From NCBI GenBank assembly GCA_938003955.1, contig CALKXE010000102.1, forward strand, positions 1 to 63,273: a stretch of DNA of 63,273 bases, in the 5' to 3' direction. This document shows, one piece after another, positions 50,526 to 59,398 of this stretch. This DNA is from an uncultured Saprospiraceae bacterium. Its GTDB lineage: Bacteria > Bacteroidota > Bacteroidia > Chitinophagales > Saprospiraceae. Position numbers and translations under genes: made by a program. Every line of letters begins with the position of its first letter. Positions within the stretch are counted from its first letter, which is position 1. The notes under the pieces were generated by a model. That model made no database searches and was not told where the DNA came from. It was given only the letters and a program-made list of their open reading frames with translations.

Positions 50526-50675
50526 CGATGACTGAGTTATAGAAACCAGAGGAAATAATTAAAACCATTGGTTATTTTTTTTGCCCTTAAATTTTTAGTT
50601 TAAAGATATAGGGAATTAGCTGTAGGCACCCAATGAAATTCTTTGATTTTCTTGCGGAAATAAAATTTTAAATAA
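50526..50675 (+). promoter_or_regulatory. Conserved leader B upstream of the anti-sigma-like gene
   Basis: The 193-bp gap between the sigma factor and the repeat protein contains a second copy of leader A (39929-40168). CGATGACTG ... ACCATTGGTTATTTTTT (50526-50580) matches 47/55 ungapped. A shared TTTGCCCTTA follows, then a shared TTTAAAGAT. The final 38 bases (50643-50680) match 34/38 up to the ATG. The AACC-ATT-GGTT hairpin followed by eight T looks like an attenuator, suggesting an RNA-level control signal for the downstream gene. Confidence 0.7.
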
Positions 50676-51794
50676 ATGAACAATAACATCAATAACATAT
50701 TAGAAAAATATTGGAAGACTGAGACGAATCTGCAGGAAGAAGCGGAACTCACTTCATATTTTGCTAGTGAAGATGTCGCAGATAACCATAAGGAATTCGC
50801 TGGGTTGTTTAACTATATATCACATCAAAGAACTTTAAGTACTGATCTAGATGTAAGTGGAATATTAAATAGTATCAATGATATTGATACTTTACTTACT
50901 AAATACTTAGATGCAGAAACGACAATAGAGGAAGAAAAGATTCTTAAAGTATACTTTTCTGGTGATGACGTAGCTCCGAAGCATTTAGAATATAAATCAC
51001 TCTTCGGGTTTTATACAGTTGCTAGCGAAATGACAATGGATATACCATTTAACGCTGAGGCTATAAATGATATAAATGATGTCGACACGCTACTTACGAA
51101 ATATTTAAACGCTGAGACGACGCTAGAAGAGGAAAGAGAGTTGAATTCTTATTTCCAAGGCGAAGAGATTGCAGAAGCACATTTAGAATACAAACCATTA
51201 TTTGCATTTTTTGATCAGGCAGCTAATATGACGACTGACATTGATATTGCATCTGTAATTGGTCAAAGTACAGGTAGCATAGATAGTCTGTTAGAGAAGT
51301 ATTGGAATGCCGAAACGAGCTTAATGGAAGAAGAAAGGCTTCATACATATTTTGCTAGCGAGGATGTATCAGCGAATCATTTTGCATCTAGAGACTTGTT
51401 TTTCTTCTATACAAATCAAAGAAGTGCAGAATCTAACTTAGACCTTGAACAACTATTCAACAAAGAAGAGGCAAGTAAAGGAAGTGCAGCAACGGATAAT
51501 ACAAGCAGGCCACAAGCAAACGAAGCGAAGGTATTTAGTATGAGAAGAATGGCTTCAGCGATTGCAGCTATTTTTGTCCTAGGATTTGCAGCCGTTACGG
51601 TTATGAATCAAAATGCAGAACCAGATACACAATACCGTGGTAAATATGTACAGTTAGACACAGAAGCTGAAGCTAAAGAAGCATATGAAATTACTAAGCA
51701 GGCATTTGCACTACTATCTAAAAAAATGAACAAAGGCTCAAAGACAGTAAAAAAGTCGATGAAGAAAGCTGAAAATGCAAGTATATTTAAATAA
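50676..51794 (+). CDS. Anti-sigma-like membrane protein with four repeated modules
   Basis: 372 residues. A module of about 60 residues is repeated four times, each starting with a LLEKYWNAETSLMEEERL-like sequence and containing YFAS/G-E-DV and a LF-FF/Y ending. Copies begin at about residues 7, 70, 132 and 205. One membrane helix follows (SAIAAIFVLGFAAVTVMN, about 295-312), then a Lys-rich tail. The usual Bacteroidota relatives next to ECF sigma genes carry only one such module. It probably holds the sigma factor at the membrane or senses a signal. First gene behind leader B. Confidence 0.8.
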   Translation: MNNNINNILEKYWKTETNLQEEAELTSYFASEDVADNHKEFAGLFNYISHQRTLSTDLDVSGILNSINDIDTLLTKYLDAETTIEEEKILKVYFSGDDVAPKHLEYKSLFGFYTVASEMTMDIPFNAEAINDINDVDTLLTKYLNAETTLEEERELNSYFQGEEIAEAHLEYKPLFAFFDQAANMTTDIDIASVIGQSTGSIDSLLEKYWNAETSLMEEERLHTYFASEDVSANHFASRDLFFFYTNQRSAESNLDLEQLFNKEEASKGSAATDNTSRPQANEAKVFSMRRMASAIAAIFVLGFAAVTVMNQNAEPDTQYRGKYVQLDTEAEAKEAYEITKQAFALLSKKMNKGSKTVKKSMKKAENASIFK

Positions 51795-51887
51795 TAGATT
51801 AACGCTCACGAAACGTCAATCACAATTCAGATTTATAACTAAAACAAACGATTGGTTATGGATCAAACAAATATTAAAAAAACAAAA

Positions 51888-52400
51888 ATGAACAAGTTAT
51901 TATCTCTCCTAGTAGTATTATTAATGGCCGTAAGTGCTAATGCACAGGTAGATGCGATCGATAGATTTTTTGAATCATATCAAGATGATGATGATTTTAC
52001 TATGGTATATGTAAGTCCGAAGATGTTCGAAATGATTGCCACTGGAGCTGGTGATGCATTGGATGAGGAGTTACAAGGATTAGTAAAAAGTCTAAAAGGC
52101 TTAAAAGTACTCAGAACAGAAAAAGATTCAAAAGCCGTGTATAAAGCGGCACTTCAAAAATTACCTACTGATGAGTATGAATTACTCATGACAGCTAGAG
52201 ATGATGGTCAAAATGTAAAGATTTTAACAAAGACCAAAAGCAATGATGTAATTGAGGAATTATTACTTCTTGTTGGAGGTGATGATGAATTTATTCTTGT
52301 AAGTTTCGTAGGGAATATAAATCTAAGTGATCTTGCCAAAGTAGCTTCAAGTCTAGATATAGACGGTATGAAGCACTTAGAAAAGTTGGGCAACGAATAA
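51888..52400 (+). CDS. DUF4252 protein, copy 1
   Basis: 170 residues from ATG 51888. A TTG at 51852 would add 12 residues without a signal-like start, so ATG is preferred. A signal peptide (LLSLLVVLLMAVSANAQ) precedes the DUF4252 pattern DAIDRFFESYQDDDDFTMVY, VSPKMFEMIATG and LLLLVGGDDEFILVSFVGNI. DUF4252 proteins are small secreted proteins found behind ECF sigma factors; no activity is known. It is followed by a terminator hairpin but lies in the same strand order as copies 2 and 3. Confidence 0.85.
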   Translation: MNKLLSLLVVLLMAVSANAQVDAIDRFFESYQDDDDFTMVYVSPKMFEMIATGAGDALDEELQGLVKSLKGLKVLRTEKDSKAVYKAALQKLPTDEYELLMTARDDGQNVKILTKTKSNDVIEELLLLVGGDDEFILVSFVGNINLSDLAKVASSLDIDGMKHLEKLGNE

Positions 52401-52416
52401 AAAAAATCTAAATAAG

Positions 52417-52451
52417 CAGATTGCTCTTGCCTAACTGAGCAATCTGTTTTT
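52417..52451 (+). terminator. Terminator after DUF4252 copy 1
   Basis: CAGATTGCTC (52417-52426) and GAGCAATCTG (52437-52446) are perfect 10-bp arms around a 10-base loop, followed by TTTTT. It lies 17 bp after the stop and may separate copy 1 from copies 2 and 3. Confidence 0.88.
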
Positions 52452-52583
52452 AACAAACCCTCTTGTCGTATTATTATATTTCTTAGTCGAGTAAAGTGAC
52501 TTACTCACATGATTAAGAGTAACTTAGTAATGAAGTGTTTTAAAAACTCGCTCTTCAACTTCAATGCATAAAATCAGCCAGTT

Positions 52584-53126
52584 ATGAAAAAACTATTCTT
52601 TTTATTTGTCTGTATATTATCTTTTCAAGCAGTACATGGTCAAAAAACGGTTGATCGATTTATTGATAAAATGAAGAAGCATAAAGATGCTTATGTAGTC
52701 ACATTACCAGGCTGGCTACTAAGAACAGGAATCGAAATCGCTGATGATAACCAACTGATGTATGAGCCAGGATTTGAAGATGTAGTAGATGGCATTAAGA
52801 GACTAAGAGTTCTATATATTGACAGTGATTCTAAATTAGACAAAACAGAATTTAAGTCAGCAATCAATTACATTAAGGAAAAAGACGGTTATGTTGATTA
52901 TGCAATAGTAAAGGATGGTAAAACCAATGTACATGTCATTGTTAAAGAAGATAAAACGAAGGTGAAGAGTTTAGTATTACTTGCTAGCAGTGAAGATGGC
53001 GTAACCATTATAAATTTGAAGACAGATATTGATATGGACGAGCTTAAAGCAGCCAATTTATCTTTTAATAAAAACCAAGATTCACAACATAGTGACCACA
53101 ATCACAATCATAACCACAACCATTAA
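52584..53126 (+). CDS. DUF4252 protein, copy 2, with histidine-rich tail
   Basis: 180 residues. A signal peptide (MKKLFFLFVCILSFQAVHGQ) and the DUF4252 body (KTVDRFIDKMKKHKDAYVVT, LVLLASSEDGVTIINLKTDI) are clear. The C-terminus is DSQHSDHNHNHNHNH, with seven histidines in the last 13 residues. Such tails bind transition metals, so metal binding is possible, though the tail may also be a simple-repeat expansion (CACAA/T CAT). It is 24 bp upstream of copy 3, so the two are one operon. Confidence 0.85.
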   Translation: MKKLFFLFVCILSFQAVHGQKTVDRFIDKMKKHKDAYVVTLPGWLLRTGIEIADDNQLMYEPGFEDVVDGIKRLRVLYIDSDSKLDKTEFKSAINYIKEKDGYVDYAIVKDGKTNVHVIVKEDKTKVKSLVLLASSEDGVTIINLKTDIDMDELKAANLSFNKNQDSQHSDHNHNHNHNH

Positions 53127-53150
53127 ATAACTAATTTAAAACTATCAACC

Positions 53151-53627
53151 ATGAAAAACATAATCACAATCTTATTAGTTTCTTTTATTTCTCTTTCAGC
53201 GAGTGCTCAGTATGGTGTAGATAATATATTCCGTAAGTATAAGAATGACAAGGGTGTAATAGCATGGCAGTTTGAAGGAGATATTTCCGGTATGCTTAAG
53301 ACTAAGGATGGGGAGGATATCAAAAGTTCTCTTGAAAGTGTAGATTTCGTAATGTTTATCGAAGAAGGTTCTGACATTAGTGATAAAGACAAACAAAAAC
53401 TCAAAGAGAAAATTAAATCTGACAAATATGAATTACTAGTAGAAGCTAGAGATAAAGGTCAAAAGGTCAGGTTAATGGGAATAGAAGATGGAAATACAAT
53501 CACAAAAGTGTTTGCTCAAGTCTCATTCGAAAACAAGTCAGCTTATTTTTTCCTTACAGGTGAAATTTACTTAGAAGATTTGAACAATATTGAATTCGAA
53601 AGCCTTATGGATGGTCTAGATTTCTAA
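53151..53627 (+). CDS. DUF4252 protein, copy 3
   Basis: 158 residues with signal peptide (MKNIITILLVSFISLSASAQ) and DUF4252 pattern (VDNIFRKYKNDKGVIAWQFE, SFENKSAYFFLTGEIYLEDL). It lacks the His tail. It is the last gene of the sigma-factor locus and is followed by the strongest terminator in the window. Confidence 0.85.
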   Translation: MKNIITILLVSFISLSASAQYGVDNIFRKYKNDKGVIAWQFEGDISGMLKTKDGEDIKSSLESVDFVMFIEEGSDISDKDKQKLKEKIKSDKYELLVEARDKGQKVRLMGIEDGNTITKVFAQVSFENKSAYFFLTGEIYLEDLNNIEFESLMDGLDF

Positions 53628-53651
53628 AATAATTGTAATCTAAGGATTACG

Positions 53652-53700
53652 AATAGGTGCAATTCTCGAAACCAACATCGAGAATTGCACCTATTTTTGT
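53652..53700 (+). terminator. Terminator after DUF4252 copy 3
   Basis: AATAGGTGCAATTCTCGA (53652-53669) and its exact complement (53678-53695) make an 18-bp stem around an 8-base loop, followed by TTTGTTTT. It ends the sigma locus before the helicase gene. Confidence 0.95.
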
Positions 53701-53743
53701 TTTGAGCTTAATACAATAATATGTAAAATATTACCTTCGCATC

Positions 53744-55639
53744 ATGAGTGACATAGATAGGTATAAAACTTTGCTAGATGCAATTGAAAAAGAGCGTCAG
53801 CATGAAGAAAAATATTACGCTGAAATAGCTAAACAGAAGACGGATAAAGATCGTGTAGAAGCGGGTGTTCTACTTACATCACTTTTTATAAAAAAGAAAT
53901 ATTACACTGTTGGAGAATTCGTTGAGATTCAATTAGAAATCACGAAGAATCATGGGAAACCTAACAAATTCAAGACTGGAGCTGGTGTGCAATTAGTCTA
54001 TCAAGCAGAAGAGACTAAAAGAATCCGAGGAACACTTTCATACAAAAAGAAGAATGAATTGGGTGTCATAATTCAACATGATGTTATATCTCAAGGGCAT
54101 CTTTCGGACAATGTTTCCTATAAATTAGAACTCGTATATGATGAGCGACCGTATAAGGTAATGAGAGCCGCTCTAAATGAAGTGATCACTACTAAGGATC
54201 CACTTATAAGAGAGTTAAGAGAAGGTATAAGAAAAAAAACGGCCCTTGATTACGAGTCACATGATAATCCAGAACGGTGGCATATGCCAATTCATCTAAA
54301 TACTGATCAACATAATGCTGTAGAAGGAATATTAACTGCTGGGCAAATGGGGATTATACATGGACCTCCAGGCACTGGGAAAACCACTACCCTAGTATCA
54401 CTAGTCCAAACACTCTTACAGAAAGAAAGAAAAATACTAGTCTGTGCTCCAAGTAACAATGCTGTAGATCTTCTTGCTAGAAAAATACACGAACTAGGAA
54501 TCAAAGTATTAAGAATCGGTAACGTAACGAGAATCAATGATGATATAGCGGAATTGACTATTGATGAAAAAGCTAGAAATCATCCAGATTGGGGACATGT
54601 AAAGCAAATAAGAATCGAAGCCGAAGCCGCAAGGAAAATGGCGACAACGAAAAAGCGGAAATTTGGTACTGATCAACGGCAAAATAGGACTGACATGTAC
54701 AAAGAGTCCAGAGAGCTAAAGAAATGGGCAAAGGACATGCAGAATCGTCTTTTAGAGTCTATTGTAAGTCAGAACCAAGTGATAGCGACCACTCTTATAG
54801 GCTGCAGTCATAAATATATTAACGGGATAGTCTTTGATACAGTGATTATTGATGAAGCTAGCCAATGTATGGAACCAGAGTGTTGGAATGCAATACTAAA
54901 AGCTAAACGAGTCTTCTTTGCCGGAGATCATCATCAGTTGCCTGCAACAGTAAAGAGTAAAGAGGCTGTTAAGATGGGACTGTCGGAGACGTTACTTGAT
55001 CGTATGACCGGCTCTATAAAGCATCATTACCTACTTACGGAACAATATAGAATGAATGATGCTATCTTATCATTCTCAAATGAACAGTTCTATAAAGGAC
55101 AACTAAGATCAAATGAGGCTAACAAATCACATACACTAGAAGGAGATGATACTCCGCTTGTATTTATTGATACTAGCGGTTGTGGATATGAAGAATCATT
55201 TGATCAAAAATCTAGAAGCTTGTATAATGAGGGAGAATTCTTTGTAATAAGAGAACATATCTTACTTCATAAAGAAAAGTACACTGGAATAAGTATCGGT
55301 ATAATAAGCCCATATGCAGAGCAGGTAAGATACATTAGAGGAAAAATAGAGGAAGATGAAGTATTACAATCTCTTGATATAATAGTTAATTCTATTGATG
55401 GTTTTCAAGGACAAGAAAAAGACTTAATAATCATATCTTTAACTCGGTCAAACGATATGGGAGTCATAGGGTTTCTCGCTGATTATCGAAGGCTTAATGT
55501 TGCGATGACTCGAGCAAAAAAGAAGTTGGTTATTATTGGAGATGGAGCAACCTTGAGTGGGAATGAGTTATATCTTAACTTGATAGATCACGTGGAGAAA
55601 GAAGGATTGCTGCAGTCGGCTTGGGAGTATATGATGTGA
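53744..55639 (+). CDS. Superfamily 1 helicase, UPF1/IGHMBP2 type
   Basis: 631 residues. An N-terminal stalk region (1-185) is followed by RecA-like domain 1 with the ATP loop GPPGTGKTTT (about 207-216) and DEASQCMEP (about 370). Domain 2 has the SF1 motifs EQYRMND, VNSIDGFQGQEKDLIIISLT and NVAMTRAKKKLVIIGD. UPF1-type helicases unwind RNA or DNA 5' to 3'. It stands alone with its own promoter region; the ATG lies very close (4 bp) to a -7-like TACCTTCG. Confidence 0.93.
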   Translation: MSDIDRYKTLLDAIEKERQHEEKYYAEIAKQKTDKDRVEAGVLLTSLFIKKKYYTVGEFVEIQLEITKNHGKPNKFKTGAGVQLVYQAEETKRIRGTLSYKKKNELGVIIQHDVISQGHLSDNVSYKLELVYDERPYKVMRAALNEVITTKDPLIRELREGIRKKTALDYESHDNPERWHMPIHLNTDQHNAVEGILTAGQMGIIHGPPGTGKTTTLVSLVQTLLQKERKILVCAPSNNAVDLLARKIHELGIKVLRIGNVTRINDDIAELTIDEKARNHPDWGHVKQIRIEAEAARKMATTKKRKFGTDQRQNRTDMYKESRELKKWAKDMQNRLLESIVSQNQVIATTLIGCSHKYINGIVFDTVIIDEASQCMEPECWNAILKAKRVFFAGDHHQLPATVKSKEAVKMGLSETLLDRMTGSIKHHYLLTEQYRMNDAILSFSNEQFYKGQLRSNEANKSHTLEGDDTPLVFIDTSGCGYEESFDQKSRSLYNEGEFFVIREHILLHKEKYTGISIGIISPYAEQVRYIRGKIEEDEVLQSLDIIVNSIDGFQGQEKDLIIISLTRSNDMGVIGFLADYRRLNVAMTRAKKKLVIIGDGATLSGNELYLNLIDHVEKEGLLQSAWEYMM

Positions 55640-55648
55640 TAGTTTGTT

Positions 55649-55682
55649 GATTTGTTGAATTGTTTGATTTGTTGAATTGTTT
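55649..55682. repeat. 17-bp perfect tandem duplication
   Basis: GATTTGTTGAATTGTTT occurs twice without a gap (55649-55665, 55666-55682) in the 132-bp gap after the helicase gene. It is low-complexity T/G sequence; replication slippage is the simplest explanation. Confidence 0.9.
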
Positions 55683-55771
55683 TAGGAAGTTGACTTAATT
55701 GAGAAATGAATTTTCGATCAAGGATATTGATTATATTTACGTAATTATTTGAAGATTTAAAAGAAAAATAC

Positions 55772-56461
55772 ATGTTCGGAAAGTTAAAATCATTTTTTAT
55801 TTTAGAAGATGAAGATGAAAATAAAAAAGCGGCAGAAAAAGGAGAACAAGAACAAAGGAAGGTAGAAAGTGAAAAATCTGCACCGACTGTTTCTGCGCAT
55901 GATATCACTATAGATGTAGCAAATACGACTCCGCCCCCATCAGGCAAACCAGATACTAAGTTTGTAGATATTCTACTGAAGGCTGTAGAGAAAGATAATC
56001 TCGAAGGCTTTGATTACTTAGAGTATAAATCATCTCTACAATCTTTGTCTGGAATGGATATGGATGAAGCCACGAAGTATAAGAGTGCACTTGCCATGGC
56101 TAAAACTATGGGTGCTACTCCTGCCAAACTGATAAAGACGGCACAGCATTATTTGAAAACACTAGAGAAGGAAAAGTCTAAATTTCAAGATGCACTAAAA
56201 GGACAAAGAACTAAACAAGTCACAGGGAAAGAGGCTTCAATAAATAAAATGACTGAAGCAGTCGCTAAGAAAAAGCAACGAATACTTGATCTGCAAAAGG
56301 AAATAGAAGCCGATACTGCCAAGATGAAAACGATGAAAGATGAAATCAATTCGGCTGTAGCTAAAGTGCAAGGAACTAGTGATAGTTTTCACTATGCATA
56401 TAATGTAGTAACTGGCCAAATAGTAGCCGATGTAGAGAAGATGGAGAAGTACTTGAAATAG
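55772..56461 (+). CDS. Cytoplasmic coiled-coil protein, unknown
   Basis: 229 residues without a signal peptide. An acidic N-terminus (LEDEDENKKAAEKGEQEQRK) precedes a Pro-rich spacer. A helical segment follows (about 60-125, FVDILLKAVEKDNLEGFDYL) and then long heptad-like helices (about 130-200, KKKQRILDLQKEIEADTAKM). The layout resembles small proteins found near tellurium-resistance genes in Bacteroidota, but none of those genes is here, so function is unknown. It converges on the YihY-family gene. Confidence 0.6.
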   Translation: MFGKLKSFFILEDEDENKKAAEKGEQEQRKVESEKSAPTVSAHDITIDVANTTPPPSGKPDTKFVDILLKAVEKDNLEGFDYLEYKSSLQSLSGMDMDEATKYKSALAMAKTMGATPAKLIKTAQHYLKTLEKEKSKFQDALKGQRTKQVTGKEASINKMTEAVAKKKQRILDLQKEIEADTAKMKTMKDEINSAVAKVQGTSDSFHYAYNVVTGQIVADVEKMEKYLK

Positions 56462-56532
56462 AGACATTAATAATCTACCATAAATAAACTCTATCGAATA
56501 GTGATGACGATATCAATGTATATTGTATTAAT

Positions 56533-57549
56533 CTAACTTTTGTCTTTACTTAGACCAATGATATCTCTATTCACAGCAATACTAGCATTGAGTTCAAACC
56601 CAATTAGTATTACAAATGCATTGAACTGTAGCCAAAGCATGATTACAATAAGTGCTCCTATAGAACCATACAACTCATTGTACCTGCCGAAGTTATTTAC
56701 AAAATAAGAGAATCCCACAGAGGTTAATATTGACAATGCCGTTGCTAAAATGGATCCGGGATTAACAAGAGCAATTCTCTTTTTCAATGATGGACCATAT
56801 CGGTAGAGTATCGTGACTCCTGTATATATTAATATAAATGCTGCTAAAGCTTTTATAATCGTAATGATCCAAATAGAAGAATCCGTCAGACCTAGCCGCT
56901 CTGATAGATAGCCCAAAATCAGGTTACCAATAATCAATAGGAAAAAGGAGACTATAAACAGTATAGATAGAAGTATTGTAAGCATTAAAGCCACCAATCT
57001 TTTCTTAACGTAGGATCTTGAGTTAAATGTATGTTCGTAACTTTTATCAAAACCAGACATAATGGTAAGCATTCCACTTGATGCGAAGAATATTGCTAAG
57101 ATGAAACCCAAAGAAAGAAGTCCTTCCCGTTTGATTCCTATAATTCCTTCAATGATTCCGAGCAGATATATATTAGCATTATCTGGTAATGCGCCTTCCA
57201 TGTATTCTCTTAATATATCAATGTAACTTGACGATTGAGTTATGTTCTCTGATGCGGGTAGAATATTCTGTAGGAATGTAGCAAAATCGGACGGCTGAAA
57301 GAGTATTGGGAGCAACGTAAATAAGAAGATAATGAATGGGAATATTGCTAAAAATAGACTAAAAGCCACACTGTTTGCCCGCGTAGTAATATTATCACGC
57401 ATCATTTCTTTGTAAATGAAAACAATGATATTATAGATAGGAACTCCTGAAAACCCAGGAATAGAATAGACCTTAGACCAAGCTAATATTTGCCTCAAAA
57501 TCGGTAAGCCTAGAATGCTTTTCCATATGGACTGTAACTTTTCTATCAA
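56533..57549 (-). CDS. YihY/BrkB-family inner-membrane protein
   Basis: 338 residues with about six membrane helices. Family motifs are NITTRANSVAFSLFLAIFPF in helix 1, FASSGMLTIMSGFDKSYE in the middle and PGSILATALSILTSVGFSYF near the end. The family was once called ribonuclease BN but is now regarded as a membrane protein of unknown transport role. Its start codon overlaps the thioesterase stop by 4 bp (ATGA), so it ends the arginine deiminase operon. Confidence 0.9.
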   Translation of the reverse strand: MIEKLQSIWKSILGLPILRQILAWSKVYSIPGFSGVPIYNIIVFIYKEMMRDNITTRANSVAFSLFLAIFPFIIFLFTLLPILFQPSDFATFLQNILPASENITQSSSYIDILREYMEGALPDNANIYLLGIIEGIIGIKREGLLSLGFILAIFFASSGMLTIMSGFDKSYEHTFNSRSYVKKRLVALMLTILLSILFIVSFFLLIIGNLILGYLSERLGLTDSSIWIITIIKALAAFILIYTGVTILYRYGPSLKKRIALVNPGSILATALSILTSVGFSYFVNNFGRYNELYGSIGALIVIMLWLQFNAFVILIGFELNASIAVNRDIIGLSKDKS

Positions 57550-57953
57550 AATAGATGCTTTATCTTATCTGTAAGAAATTTAGGCGTGGACACTCGTTTA
57601 TTTGTCTTCATATCGATAAAGAACAACTTAACAACTCCCTTGTGAATAACTTTACCAGCATCAGATAAAATCTCATGATGAAATTCTATAATCTTAGTTG
57701 GTAATTCTTTCAGAATAGTCCTTATCGTAATGAGTTCATCATATTTTGCTGGAGCTAAATAACGGCACTCCATGGCTATTACAGGCATCATTACACCCAT
57801 TTCCTCCTCCATGTATTTATATGTAGTACCCATGGCTCTGATGGCCTCTACCCTACCTATCTCAAATAAGAGTGCATAGTTACCATAGTAAAGATAGCCC
57901 ATCTGGTCAGTCTCTCCGTATCGAATTCGTTTCTGATGTTCATGAATAAACAT
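57546..57953 (-). CDS. Hotdog-fold acyl-CoA thioesterase (YbgC/4HBT type)
   Basis: 135 residues from ATG 57953. A TTG at 57992 lies inside the preceding gene and is less likely. The catalytic motif RIRYGETDQMGYLYYGNYAL with the active-site Asp is at the start, and ECRYLAPAKYDELITIRT follows. The family hydrolyses short acyl-CoA thioesters, often linked to envelope lipid metabolism. It starts 2 bp after the arginine deiminase stop and overlaps yihY by 4 bp, so the three genes are co-transcribed. Confidence 0.9.
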   Translation of the reverse strand: MFIHEHQKRIRYGETDQMGYLYYGNYALLFEIGRVEAIRAMGTTYKYMEEEMGVMMPVIAMECRYLAPAKYDELITIRTILKELPTKIIEFHHEILSDAGKVIHKGVVKLFFIDMKTNKRVSTPKFLTDKIKHLF

Positions 57954-57955
57954 AT

Positions 57956-59212
57956 CTATAAACTTTCTCTTATTATTGGACAAGTCATACAATGAGAACC
58001 GCCTCGCGCTCTCGATAATTCTGATGAATCCAATGTTATAATTGTATTCTTGATTTGATCTGCCATGATTAATCCTTTCTCGATTTCTGGCATCAGCTTG
58101 CTTGCGTGGATCACATTGTATCCAGCATCTTTGAATGCTTTCTCAGTTAATGGATTCCTGTCATAAGTCAATGCAACACCAGGCCTTATCGCTACGAGGT
58201 TACAGCCATCCGTCCATTGTTCTCGCTCTTGGTAAGGGCTCTCTCCATCACCAGCAAATATGAATCTTGTATCTCTATTTATCTCAGCCCAGAAGAACTC
58301 TCTTACTGAGCTATATACTTCTTGATTTCCATCCGCTCTATGTACGATTACATTTGAAGATGTACCATCAAAAATAGTCGGTTTGTAACACACTACATCT
58401 GTTTCACTAATTCTAGTAAATAGTGTATCGATATGCATACATGATCTATCATTCGGAATATTAATCTGAACTACATTTTTCACTAAGCCTTTATCGAAGA
58501 CTGCCTTTTTAAGAGAATGGACTGCGTGTTCTGTTGTTCGTTCACTGCATCCAACTAAGAGGAAGTCTTTTGCTAACATCATTACATCACCGCCTTCTAC
58601 ACTTACTTTCTCGCCTTTTTTTGAAGGAGGAAATTGATCTACATGATTTAGGTTTATAATTTTATCTCCTTCACGAACATTTTCAAACATAGGGTGAGAA
58701 TGAAAAAGAAACCTGGTAAGTAAATTCTCTCTTGATCTAGCTTCTTTTGCAGCTTTTGTGATGACGACATGATCTTTGATTGAAACTGCAATGTCACGCG
58801 TAAAAATAAAGTTAGGTATCGGATCAAAAATATAATGATCCTCTTCTTCTAAATATCCTGTGATCAAAACTTTTGCTAGAGAGGCATTGTCAAGTTTAGA
58901 CAATGTAGTAACGATCTGATGCGGTAATTCTTCATTGTCTACAGCTGTTCTAATCAATAATAGTCTAGTGTCTTCGTTATCTGCCAATGCTTCTTCCAAA
59001 AGCGTTTGGACTTCTTTGACATTTTCATCACCTATAAATGCTCTTAACACTGCAGTGAAACTATCGTGCTCCTCTTGCATCTTAGGCAAATGAACGATAT
59101 CATCGAACAACAGTTCCTCCGCTCTTTTTGGGGATATTCGAGAAATTCCATCATCAGGCCTATGTACTAGAACCATTTTTAAAAGGCCAATTTCAGAATT
59201 TACATTTATCAT
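57956..59212 (-). CDS. arcA: Arginine deiminase
   Basis: 418 residues. It hydrolyses arginine to citrulline and ammonia. The guanidino-group enzymes' residues are in place: the Asp of FTRDIAV, EGGDVMML, the His of SCMHIDTLFTR and the nucleophile Cys408 in GGSHCMTCPI. The N-terminal MVLVHRPDDGISRISP is also typical. The usual partners arcB and arcC are absent, so it may serve arginine breakdown or supply citrulline and ammonia rather than the ATP-forming pathway. First gene of a three-gene operon. Confidence 0.92.
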   Translation of the reverse strand: MINVNSEIGLLKMVLVHRPDDGISRISPKRAEELLFDDIVHLPKMQEEHDSFTAVLRAFIGDENVKEVQTLLEEALADNEDTRLLLIRTAVDNEELPHQIVTTLSKLDNASLAKVLITGYLEEEDHYIFDPIPNFIFTRDIAVSIKDHVVITKAAKEARSRENLLTRFLFHSHPMFENVREGDKIINLNHVDQFPPSKKGEKVSVEGGDVMMLAKDFLLVGCSERTTEHAVHSLKKAVFDKGLVKNVVQINIPNDRSCMHIDTLFTRISETDVVCYKPTIFDGTSSNVIVHRADGNQEVYSSVREFFWAEINRDTRFIFAGDGESPYQEREQWTDGCNLVAIRPGVALTYDRNPLTEKAFKDAGYNVIHASKLMPEIEKGLIMADQIKNTIITLDSSELSRARGGSHCMTCPIIRESL

Positions 59213-59398
59213 CGAAGTATATTTTTGATTAGAATTAGACTGTAAAAGTACAAATGTTTTTGATAGTGTATAACCTTAAAATGAGAGCATTTCTGATATT
59301 TATTTCTACTTTTCAAAAGAGTTTATTACATAGTACATTATACTTTGTAACTATATATTATAATTAGTGCAAATCGTTTATATATTTGCACCATAATT

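Noticed and set aside
57546-57992. Thioesterase starting at TTG 57992
   Set aside because: The first 13 residues lie inside arcA and do not match the family; ATG 57953 gives the normal N-terminus.
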